The notes under the pieces were generated by a model, which was not told where the DNA came from, did not search any database, and was given only the letters and a program-made list of their open reading frames with translations. A stretch of DNA of 64,000 bases from Rhizobium sp. BT04 (GTDB lineage Bacteria; Pseudomonadota; Alphaproteobacteria; Rhizobiales; Rhizobiaceae), in the NCBI RefSeq assembly GCF_030053135.1, contig NZ_CP125652.1, positions 248,001 to 312,000 of the forward strand, in the 5' to 3' direction. The position numbers were made by a program, and so were the translations under genes. Shown piece by piece: positions 9,455-17,365 of the stretch (position 1 is its first letter; the number at the start of each line of letters is the position of its first letter).

Positions 9455-9868
9455 GAAGTGCCTCGTTGGTCGAATGCTTGGATGCAGGTGACATAATCGA
9501 TATTCATTGCATCGGTCTACAACGCCCACCGCTCGGGAACGCGGCGGATATCGCTGGCAGGGCGTCGAACTGCTGGGTTCAGCCGGCGCGTCCCGACGAA
9601 TGCGGACAGGATATCGCGATTGTGCGAGGACCGTCGTTTACCTTGTCTCATGACTTCTGATTGTGCCGCTTGCCAGAAGATCGCCCCTTGTGCATTGATC
9701 GGATACTGCGGGAGGAGGTATCAACATTCTCTGCGAAGCTATTGTTCTTCTGACCGTAATCGGGCGAGGCGGTCATCGCGGTGACCGTTGTAACGCGACG
9801 GCGCTCTAACACTTTCAATCCTCGCATCGTGCTTTCCGAAAATCGATTCCGATTTTCGGGCCGATGCG
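9455..9868. other. intergenic stretch with one palindromic element
   Basis: About 410 bases with no convincing gene on either strand. The left half looks like degraded coding or promoter sequence for the MEKHLA gene. The right end holds the nested palindrome at 9824-9867, annotated separately. Confidence 0.5.
9824..9867. repeat. rhizobial-type intergenic palindrome
   Basis: Nested inverted repeats. The inner arms CCGAAAATCG (9836-9845) and CGATTTTCGG (9850-9859) are exact with a 4-base loop; the outer arms are GCATCG (9824-9829) and CGATGC (9862-9867). It lies directly after the stop of the minus-strand gene and may terminate it. From memory, similar elements are frequent in rhizobial intergenic DNA. 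A weaker relative lies at 61069-61084. Confidence 0.65.
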
Positions 9869-10702
9869 CTAGCAGCCGTCAAGCGCCTTGATCCTCGAGA
9901 CCAAAGTCGTGCCAAACACATAGGTGGTCTGGACATCGGCGCGGCCCTTGCAGCGACGGCCGTCATTGGTGACGTATTGGTAGGAAACCCGGACATCATC
10001 ATTGCCGCGCAGCGCCGTGCCTGTGAGTTTGAGCGGTTGCGACATCGCGCCGTAGAAAGCGTGGATCGACGCTTCGTTGAACGGGCCTTTGCCGCGCTTC
10101 TCCGGAACGACCAGCGCCGAGGCGGTTTCGCCATCGGCTGCTGCGAGCGCGGAGTAGAACGCCGTCACCGCGCCCATCGGGTCGTGCGGAAACGTCTTGC
10201 CCGCCTCGGACGCCGGATCAGGTCCGTCCTCGTCAATCGCGTCGTAGGTGATGCCCACGCTCTGTGCCTCGTCGGCGGTCAGCCACGCGATGCCTTCAGG
10301 CGGCGCTGACGTCACGTAGGCGATGGCAGTCTCGGACAATCCCAGCTGGTTGAGGTAGGCTCCGACCAGCGCGTTGGCGACACCACTCTCGCTGGCCTTG
10401 CCGTCCACCACGCGATAGGCGGCATGGAAGCCGATATTGGATTCGGGCTGAAGAAACCGGGGCGAACCGGCAAGCCAGGTGAGGGCGCAAGCCGAAGCGC
10501 ACAAGGTCCCCGGTGGGGTGGCCGTGGCAAAGCCTCGAAGGCGGACGGCGCGCCCGATCTCGATCCCAGCTTTGAGATCTCCGCCCTCGCTGTTCAAAAA
10601 AACCAGGGCCTTGCTGGAGGCAGCGGCTACGTTTCTGAAGACGATTTCGTCACCGTCGTTCAAGACGCCCGTGACCGAGATGAGGTCCGTGTCACCCTCC
10701 AA
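9869..10702 (-). CDS. ClpP-fold periplasmic-type protein (COG3904-like), 5' end doubtful
   Basis: Resembles the COG3904 group of ClpP/crotonase-fold putative exported proteins. GDEIVFRN and FLNSEGGDLKAGIEIGRAVR are followed by a nucleophile-type segment GTLCASACALTWLAG and IGFHAAY, which would supply Ser and His. Family members normally begin with a signal peptide. Here the frame has no ATG or GTG, only a TTG at 10702 without a ribosome binding site, and coding-like sequence continues upstream to a stop near 10787. The gene may therefore have lost its 5' end. It is the last gene of the minus-strand accessory cluster. Substrate unknown. Confidence 0.55.
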   Translation of the reverse strand: MEGDTDLISVTGVLNDGDEIVFRNVAAASSKALVFLNSEGGDLKAGIEIGRAVRLRGFATATPPGTLCASACALTWLAGSPRFLQPESNIGFHAAYRVVDGKASESGVANALVGAYLNQLGLSETAIAYVTSAPPEGIAWLTADEAQSVGITYDAIDEDGPDPASEAGKTFPHDPMGAVTAFYSALAAADGETASALVVPEKRGKGPFNEASIHAFYGAMSQPLKLTGTALRGNDDVRVSYQYVTNDGRRCKGRADVQTTYVFGTTLVSRIKALDGC

Positions 10703-10955
10703 CGGCTGTCGCGCGATCTCCGCTGCAGACCTGCACGTAAGTCTTGTACTTCGAGAACGCTCGATGACTCGCCGAATCCCATAGCCCTATTGAAGCGCTC
10801 CGACTGGAGACTGCGTTCGAGGTCCAGGGACGCCAGCCTCTATGACCTCGGCCACTGCGGCCTAGGGCCACGTCCGACGACATGTCTTGTGCAGCGGACA
10901 TGCGAGGGGAAGTCGGTTACAGGTACATACTAGGCGGTATCGTCGACCTGCGGAT

Positions 10956-11759
10956 TCACTTTGGAAAGAGGAACGTCAGCGCGACGCGGAAGCCGATGCC
11001 TTCCGGGCCGTTCTCCGGTGCATCCGCCCAATAGCGGATGCCTGCCGTCAGGCTGATCGGCTGCTTGTCGATAGTGATCAGCTTGGCGACTGTGAAGTTG
11101 ATCGGCACCGACCAGTTGTTTGTTTCCCAGTCGTAGGTGGATTCCGTGTTCAGCGAGAAGGTCCATGCGTCTTTGGTCGTGTAGGAGATGAAGGGCTGGA
11201 GGAAGGTCGAACTGACGTCCCGACGGTCACTCTGACCTGCAAACGACCAGATATGGTTGCTGAGCATGCCGTAGGTCCAGGGGCCATCCTGCTTGAGGAC
11301 GACTGCGGTCGGACCCGCTCCCCATTTGCCGCTCCCGAGGAGCTCGTCCGTGGCCGTCGGAAGGAGGAACACCGGTCCTGCACCCCAGACAATGCCGCTC
11401 TCGGTCGGCTTAGAAGGGGAGAGAAAGAAGCTCTGCAACGTGTCGCCGAGACCGAACTGCGTGCCGGACGGTCCGGCGATGTCGTTCTGCCATGTGACCG
11501 GGAGGATGGTCCTTGAGATGAGGTTCCAGTCCTCATTGAGAGAGAAGGGGATGACCGGTTGGATGTTCAGCGTTGCCTTGTCGCCATCTTCGGGACCATA
11601 ACCATGGTCGTAGTTGAACTGGAACGGCACGCTGATGAGCGAGGCGATCGGGTTCGACAGCTTCTTCGCGAGTTCTTCGCTCGACTGGGCGTTGACTGAG
11701 GTTGCAGAGAGACCGAGCGCCGCAGCGAACAGCATAATACAAACAGCGATGTTCTTCAT
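10956..11759 (-). CDS. outer-membrane beta-barrel protein (phenol-degradation MetA-like)
   Basis: A 267-residue exported protein. The start MKNIAVCIMLFAAALGLSA gives a signal peptide ending at VNAQ. The rest is alternating amphipathic strands with many Trp/Tyr/Phe girdle residues (LNEDWNLISRTILPVTW, IWSFAG, WETNNWSVPINFTVAKL) and ends in FRVALTFLFPK, an outer-membrane type C-terminus. The pattern matches putative transporters annotated as 'MetA-pathway of phenol degradation'. It lies 48 bases downstream of another predicted outer-membrane protein in the same orientation. Substrate unknown. Confidence 0.65.
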   Translation of the reverse strand: MKNIAVCIMLFAAALGLSATSVNAQSSEELAKKLSNPIASLISVPFQFNYDHGYGPEDGDKATLNIQPVIPFSLNEDWNLISRTILPVTWQNDIAGPSGTQFGLGDTLQSFFLSPSKPTESGIVWGAGPVFLLPTATDELLGSGKWGAGPTAVVLKQDGPWTYGMLSNHIWSFAGQSDRRDVSSTFLQPFISYTTKDAWTFSLNTESTYDWETNNWSVPINFTVAKLITIDKQPISLTAGIRYWADAPENGPEGIGFRVALTFLFPK

Positions 11760-11807
11760 TGATGCCCCAATCATTTGACCGAACCAGCCCCGACGCAGCC
11801 TTCGTTC

Positions 11808-12596
11808 TCAGAAGTGAAACGCTATCCCCAGGATCGGACCCTGCTGGACGACGTCGAAGACAAAGCCGTCGTTGTCGTAATCAACGCCGAGTGCGCGGTA
11901 TCCCGCAACGGCCGAGATCGTGTCGGTGAACTTGTAGCCGAGCGCGAGCGCCACATCCCAGTCGAGATCCGCGCCGCCGGCGCCGACGAGACCCCATCCT
12001 GTCAGATAGATCTCCGGCGTGAAGAAGTAGTTGCCTCGGACGCCGACCAGACCGTCGACCCAGGTCGCGCTGTCATCGGCCTCGACGCCACCGAGGATCC
12101 CGCCATGGAAGGAGATGTTGGTGTCGACCGACCACACCCGGATGCCGCCGACGACATCGAGGTGTCCCGACTGGTCCTCCAGCACCGAGTAACCGACCCC
12201 GAGAAGTCCGGCGAAGGTCTTTGAGGTGACGTCGACGCTGTCGGCGAGAATGCCAAGCGGCGTATTCGCGTCTGCGCCAAGCTTGGTGTAGATGATGTCG
12301 CCGAAGACGCTGAACCGGTCGTAACGCGCTTCACCGGCGGCCATGAAGGCGAAATCGAGGTTCTGCAGGATGTCGCCGAAATCGGAGTCGATATGAACCT
12401 CCGGCAATCCGAACTGTGCAATGTCTCCGGAAATCCCTGCCATCCAGAAATACGGTGCGACCGTGAATGTCCAACCGCTCGGGCTCTCGACTACTTTTGC
12501 ATCGGGTGTTAGCGGCGTGATATCGGCTGCTTGGAGGGATGTCGACAATCCCAGGCCCGCGCACACGATCGCGGCCTGTAGCAAGATAGACTTCAT
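11808..12596 (-). CDS. outer-membrane beta-barrel protein
   Basis: A 262-residue exported protein. The start at 12596 has AAGGGGAG upstream; the signal peptide MKSILLQAAIVCAGLGLSTS ends near LQAAD. The mature part is a series of amphipathic strands (FTVAPYFWMAGISGDI, FSVFGDIIYTKLG, SVLEDQSGHLDVVGGIRVW) and finishes with ILGIAFHF, a terminal aromatic that fits BamA recognition. Strand content suggests an 8-12 stranded porin-like or OmpW-like barrel. With the adjacent barrel at 10956 it would serve the exported enzymes of the cluster, which is inference. Confidence 0.65.
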   Translation of the reverse strand: MKSILLQAAIVCAGLGLSTSLQAADITPLTPDAKVVESPSGWTFTVAPYFWMAGISGDIAQFGLPEVHIDSDFGDILQNLDFAFMAAGEARYDRFSVFGDIIYTKLGADANTPLGILADSVDVTSKTFAGLLGVGYSVLEDQSGHLDVVGGIRVWSVDTNISFHGGILGGVEADDSATWVDGLVGVRGNYFFTPEIYLTGWGLVGAGGADLDWDVALALGYKFTDTISAVAGYRALGVDYDNDGFVFDVVQQGPILGIAFHF

Positions 12597-12743
12597 GATC
12601 AACTCCCCTTCATCGGCGATGGACATGCCCCTGATGTCCAGCCTTCGATTCTCTCCTGCACAATCTGTCAGAATATAAGCAAATGCTAAGTAACGTACGG
12701 TTACAATTGGTTGCAAACCGTGTGTCGTGCACCAGTGCTCGCA

Positions 12744-14051
12744 CTATCGTTTGCAAGCTTGCGGGCGACGCCCGACTTCGCAGGCGGTTGCGGCCGTGCG
12801 AGCTGGCTGGCTCTTGCTTGCCAGCGCGCCCACGTGGTCTGCATAGTTGTCTCGGCTATTCTGGTCGACGGCAGCGACGGGCGCGGTCAGGATCAAGCCG
12901 GCGGCATGGCCCGCCGCCGCCGCGGTTCCGATCGTTGCATCCAAGATATGATCGCCCAGACCCACCCTGCTGTCTGTCAATGTCTGGCCCTCGGAGATAC
13001 GCGAGCCGATGAGGCGGACGATTTCGGGTGACTCGGCGAACTTGGTGTGGTGCAGCCTGTCGCCCTGTTTGACCTTAGTGAGGTCGATCACGTTGATCCT
13101 GTTGATCTCCAGTTCCTCCTTGTACGGGGCCTGTTCAGGGTCGATCGCACCAAGCCGCGACACATCTCCCCAGACCCGGCGCGATACTGCGAGGGCTCGA
13201 TCGTCGCGCGACACAAAGAGAGTGAACTGCGGGTGCTGTTTGCCCATATCGACGATCTGCTGGCTGAACACGTCGACATCGACATCGGGAGCCGCCAGAA
13301 TGACGTTCTTGAATTTTGCAGGCAGCCGGCCGTTGCGGATCGCCATCTGGCGCAGCGATTCCAGTGTCAGCCAGTTGCCCATCGAATGGGCGAGAATGGA
13401 CACCTCCTTCACTTCCCTGTCCTGGGCCAGATACTGAAAGAGCCGTTCGAGGGCATTGCGTGTGTAATTGGTGCTCTCGCGGTCATATCCGTAGGCAAGC
13501 AGGCTGCCACGTGAGGGCCATGTCACCAGCACAGGCGCGCTGTGGACGCCGGAGTCGTGGACGACCTGGGCGAAGCGGTAGACGGAGTCTTCGAAACGGG
13601 TGTTAAACCCGTGAATGAAGACAAGCACGCTTCCGTCAGGGGTTTTGCGGACACTGGTGTTGAGCCAGGCCTTGGCCGCTGCCTCGTCGATCTCTTGCGC
13701 CTTCAATGTCGCGAAATCGGTGGCCGGATTGGAAGGCAGCCTTCTCGGCCAGGCGACTTCGCCGACCTTGCGGACGCTGTTCGGGGGAATGGATACGGTG
13801 ATATCGGCGAATGCGGGTTTCAAGGCGCGTTCGCCGGTGAACATCTCGCCGGGAATCGCCGAGCGGCTGCGTGTCGTCGCAATCAGCATGTTGACCTTCG
13901 TGGACTTCACCGACGTATCCGCGACCGGGGTCAGGACACCTTTCGGATGCCCGCCGCATCCATTCAACACGATGATCAAGACGCACAGAAGAACCCGGTG
14001 AAGACATCCGCTAACTTTCAACCCTATTTCAACTCTGTTTTTGCTTCCCAC
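12744..14051 (-). CDS. DUF900 alpha/beta-hydrolase lipoprotein
   Basis: An exported alpha/beta-hydrolase of the DUF900 (COG4782) group, 435 residues. A hydrophobic N-terminus ends in a lipobox IIVLNGCGG, predicting a lipid-anchored envelope protein. Catalytic features are an oxyanion strand VLVFIHGFNTRFEDS and the nucleophile elbow AHSMGNW, with a later Asp and His fitting the triad. The GTG at 14051 has GAGG upstream; a TTG at 14021 is an alternative. Family substrates are undefined (esterase or lipase-like). It lies between the DUF1254 pair and the outer-membrane proteins in the same orientation. Confidence 0.75.
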   Translation of the reverse strand: MGSKNRVEIGLKVSGCLHRVLLCVLIIVLNGCGGHPKGVLTPVADTSVKSTKVNMLIATTRSRSAIPGEMFTGERALKPAFADITVSIPPNSVRKVGEVAWPRRLPSNPATDFATLKAQEIDEAAAKAWLNTSVRKTPDGSVLVFIHGFNTRFEDSVYRFAQVVHDSGVHSAPVLVTWPSRGSLLAYGYDRESTNYTRNALERLFQYLAQDREVKEVSILAHSMGNWLTLESLRQMAIRNGRLPAKFKNVILAAPDVDVDVFSQQIVDMGKQHPQFTLFVSRDDRALAVSRRVWGDVSRLGAIDPEQAPYKEELEINRINVIDLTKVKQGDRLHHTKFAESPEIVRLIGSRISEGQTLTDSRVGLGDHILDATIGTAAAAGHAAGLILTAPVAAVDQNSRDNYADHVGALASKSQPARTAATACEVGRRPQACKR

Positions 14052-14165
14052 CGAGTTCCCTCATACTAGCGCTTGTCGAATGCGTTCTCTGTGCCGTTTT
14101 CCTCACAATAGTAGACGTCGCCGACAGCGCCGCACCGGACCTTGCGGCAAGCTGCGGCTGTCCCT

Positions 14166-15566
14166 TTACTGTGCCTTCGTCATCGCCGGCTGCTTCCACG
14201 TGCCGTCGAGCGCTGCTTCCTTCGGCGAGTAGAGGCGCATGATCGAGGAGAAAGGTCCCTTGGGCGCAGGCAGCCAGTTCGACTCCTTGTCTTTGCCCGG
14301 CGACCCGTTCTGCACATAGAAAGTCAGGCCGCCATCGGCATCCTTCACGAATTGCGGCAGCATCGGTGAGTTGAGCAGGTAGCGGTGGATCGGGTTGGCG
14401 ACGAGCAGGCTCTGAGGTTGGTCATACATCGTCAGCGACCAGAACGCGTTGACCGGCGGCAATTGCCCCGGCGCAAAGTGCAAGGTGTAGCGATTGGCCC
14501 CGTCTAGCTTCTGCTTCGCTTCATCCACGTAATAGACCGGATATATCGCCTCTTGCTTCGAATTTCCGTAGATGCCGAGTACGGCCGCGGCCATGCGGTA
14601 CAGGTAGTTGTTCTTCAGGTATTCCCGCGTGCCGAAGACATCGCCGGAGGTTATCTTCCCCGCGGCAAATTCCTTCTCCATGTCGGCGAAGTCAGTCCAG
14701 GCGTCGGCCATGCCCTGCTCGATGGCGGTTTTGATTTCGGGCGAGAGTGCGCTCGCGTCAAAGGTCTTCCCTGCGCCAATCCCGATCTTGGCGAAACGCG
14801 CCATCAGTTCGGTCTCGGAAGGATCGGTCGGACAGAACTGCAAGGTGAAGTTCAGGATGTTGAAAAACTCGAGCGACGTCTTCTCCTCGTCCGGCGTCAG
14901 CGGCTTGATGAAATCAATCGCCGGCGCGGCTGCCGGTGCAGGCTGACCGAGGAAAGCCGACAACGGCTCCACCTTGTAGCCGGCCTGGACTTTCTTGACG
15001 TTGTCGAGGTCTTCGGGGTTGAAGAGCTGGGTGCGATAGGCCGCGAACACGAACTCTGTCTCGGAGCGGATTACGTCCTTCACCCCTTCCGGCTTTTCGC
15101 CCTTCCAATTCGGGCCTGCGAGCAGGAAGCTGCCGCCATCATTGCCGGTCGTGCGGGTGCCGGCATAGGCAAAGTTGAACGTGTAGGCGTCGATGAACTG
15201 GATGCTGAAATAGCGCTCTTTTTCAATATGCGGCACGGTCAGCACGAGCGGTTCGGCCCGCAGATCCGCGCCGAGCCACGAGTAGGGTGTATCGGAGTTC
15301 GGCGTCTGGATCGCTGTATCCGCCGGCGTGTAGACGCGCGGAGTGTTGACCAAAGTGTTCCAGGGCGCCTTGTATTCGGGATTCTTGCTGTCTTCGAAAT
15401 AGGCGTACTGGATGCGGTAGTGGTCCACCATCGGGAAGCCGTAGATATAGGCCTCCTTGGCGATAGCGCGGGCTTCTGCCGCCGTCACGTCTTGAGCCTG
15501 GACGCTGGTGGTAGCTGAGGCCAAACCACCGGCAAGTGCCAGGGCCATCATTGCCATGCGTAACAT
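14166..15566 (-). CDS. DUF1254/DUF1214 exported protein, copy 1
   Basis: A 466-residue exported protein. The start MLRMAMMALALAGG at 15566 has GGAGG upstream, and a Sec signal peptide ends at VQAQ. The DUF1254 domain comes first (IYGFPMVDHYRIQYAYF, TPNSDTPYSWLGADLRAEP), then DUF1214 (PPVNAFWSLTMYDQPQSLL, NWLPAPKGPF). The biochemical role of this pair is not established; proteins with it are common in soil bacteria next to degradative genes. It is a tandem paralogue of the next gene upstream. Their 3' ends are almost identical at DNA level over about 60 bases (14180-14245 against 15640-15705). Confidence 0.85.
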   Translation of the reverse strand: MLRMAMMALALAGGLASATTSVQAQDVTAAEARAIAKEAYIYGFPMVDHYRIQYAYFEDSKNPEYKAPWNTLVNTPRVYTPADTAIQTPNSDTPYSWLGADLRAEPLVLTVPHIEKERYFSIQFIDAYTFNFAYAGTRTTGNDGGSFLLAGPNWKGEKPEGVKDVIRSETEFVFAAYRTQLFNPEDLDNVKKVQAGYKVEPLSAFLGQPAPAAAPAIDFIKPLTPDEEKTSLEFFNILNFTLQFCPTDPSETELMARFAKIGIGAGKTFDASALSPEIKTAIEQGMADAWTDFADMEKEFAAGKITSGDVFGTREYLKNNYLYRMAAAVLGIYGNSKQEAIYPVYYVDEAKQKLDGANRYTLHFAPGQLPPVNAFWSLTMYDQPQSLLVANPIHRYLLNSPMLPQFVKDADGGLTFYVQNGSPGKDKESNWLPAPKGPFSSIMRLYSPKEAALDGTWKQPAMTKAQ

Positions 15567-15626
15567 TGGGATGATCCTCCTCGGTGTACTGGCGTCTATT
15601 CCGCGAGACAATTTCCAGCCTCGCAA

Positions 15627-17036
15627 TCACTGCATCTTGGTTATCGGCGGCTGCTTCCATGTGCCGTCGAGCGCTGCTTCCTTCGGCCAATAGAGGCGCA
15701 TGAAAGCGATGAAAGGACCTTTGGGAGCCGGCAGCCAGTTCGGCTCCTTGTCTTTGCCGGGGGATTCATTCTGGACATAGAGCGTAACGCCGCCATCGGC
15801 GTCCTTCACCAATTGCGGCAGCATCGGCGAGTTGATCAGGTAGCGGTCGATCGGATTGGCAACGAGGAAGCTGCCGGGCAGCTCGTACATCGTCAGCGAC
15901 CAGAAGGCGTTGACCGGCGGTAGCTCGCCCGAGGCAAAGTGGACGGTGTACTTGTTAATGCCATCGAGCTTCTGACCCGTCGCATCGACGGAATACACGG
16001 GATACATTGCCTCCTGCTTTGCATTGCCCCCAATGCCGAGTACCGCGCCGGCCATCCGGTACAAATAATTGTTCTTGAGAAATTCGCGCGTGCCGAACAC
16101 GTCGCCCATCGTCACCTTTCCCGTATTGATTTCCGTTTTCTGCAAATTGGCGAGATCGGCCCAGGCGTCGGCCATTCCCTGTTCGATGGCGGTTTTCATT
16201 TCGGGCGAGAGCGTGCTCGCGTCAAAGGTCTTTCCTGCGCCGATCCCGATCTTGGCGAACCGAGCCATCAGTTCGGTTTCGGATGGAATGGCCGGGCCGA
16301 ATTGAAGTACGAAATTCAAGGTGTTGAAAAACTCAAGCGAGGCCTTCTCTTCTTCCGTGGTCGGCGGCTTGATGAAATTGGTCGATGCAGCTGGAGGCGC
16401 GGGCTGGCCGAGAAACGCCGACAGTGGCTCCGCCTTGTAACCGGCCTGGACTTTCTTCACGTTGTCGATGTCTTCCGGATTGAACAGCTGCGTGCGGTAG
16501 ACGCCCCATGCCAAATTGGTGTCCGAACGGAACACTTTCTTGACGCCCGCAGGCGTTTCGCCTTTCCAGCCCGGCCCGGCGATGAGGTAGCTGCCTCCGC
16601 CGTTACCTGTCGTACGGCTGCCGATATAATCAATGATGTAAGTATACCCATCGATCAGCTGGATGGTGAAATAGCGTTTCTCGTCGATGACCGGCATGGT
16701 CAGCACCATGGGTTCGGCGCGCAGGTCCATACCGAGCCACGAATATGGCGTGTCCGAATTTGGTGACGGGAACGCTCTGTCGGCCGGCGTGTATACGCGC
16801 AGTGTGTTGACGAGATGGTTCCACGGCGCCTTGTACTCGGGATTGGTGGCGTCGACGAAGTACTGGTACTGAACCCGGTAGCTGTCGACCATCGGGAAGC
16901 CGTAGATATAGGCCTCCTTGGCGATGGCGCGGGCTTCCTCGGGTGTGGCGCTGGCCTGTGCCCTCGCGGTGCTGAAACGGAGCGCTGGCGACAGGGCAAT
17001 TCCGGACGCAAAGAGTCTTCGTGTAATGGCTGGCAT
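15627..17036 (-). CDS. DUF1254/DUF1214 exported protein, copy 2
   Basis: A 469-residue paralogue of the adjacent copy 1, with the same domain order and most conserved blocks unchanged (IYGFPMVDSYRVQYQYF, SPNSDTPYSWLGMDLRAEP, PPVNAFWSLTMYELPGSFL). The start at 17036 gives MPAITRRLFASGIALS, a possible twin-arginine signal, whereas copy 1 has a plain Sec signal. If correct, the two copies would use different export routes. The frame is open further upstream to 17186, but that extension lacks an export signal. Spacing to copy 1 is 60 bases. Function unknown. Confidence 0.85.
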   Translation of the reverse strand: MPAITRRLFASGIALSPALRFSTARAQASATPEEARAIAKEAYIYGFPMVDSYRVQYQYFVDATNPEYKAPWNHLVNTLRVYTPADRAFPSPNSDTPYSWLGMDLRAEPMVLTMPVIDEKRYFTIQLIDGYTYIIDYIGSRTTGNGGGSYLIAGPGWKGETPAGVKKVFRSDTNLAWGVYRTQLFNPEDIDNVKKVQAGYKAEPLSAFLGQPAPPAASTNFIKPPTTEEEKASLEFFNTLNFVLQFGPAIPSETELMARFAKIGIGAGKTFDASTLSPEMKTAIEQGMADAWADLANLQKTEINTGKVTMGDVFGTREFLKNNYLYRMAGAVLGIGGNAKQEAMYPVYSVDATGQKLDGINKYTVHFASGELPPVNAFWSLTMYELPGSFLVANPIDRYLINSPMLPQLVKDADGGVTLYVQNESPGKDKEPNWLPAPKGPFIAFMRLYWPKEAALDGTWKQPPITKMQ

Positions 17037-17365
17037 AACTGGATCCCCCCACAATGCTGATGTTGAATGCGTCAGGCGAATTAGCGGACCGCGGAACCGA
17101 AGGACTACTGGGAGAGGGCGCTGGCCTCTCAGATCGCGTCGGTAAAATTGATAGACGCGTGCAACTGTTCTTATAAATATTAGCAAAACATAATATCATA
17201 CGCGCTACAAGTGCGTAACGGTAACATTAGGGACTCCCGGCAGGCCGATCCCTGAATGTCGCAAGGACCGGCCCAGCCAATGCTTGGCCCGGCTGTTATT
17301 TCATCAGCTCGATTTCTCCCGGCTGCCAAATCGTGCGGCGGAAATACTTCGCCGATCTAAAACGC
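17037..17365. other. intergenic stretch inside the accessory cluster
   Basis: 329 bases between the cytochrome gene and DUF1254 copy 2, AT-richer than its surroundings around 17170-17230. I see no gene. It probably holds the promoter of the DUF1254 pair, so the minus-strand cluster is likely more than one transcript. Confidence 0.5.
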
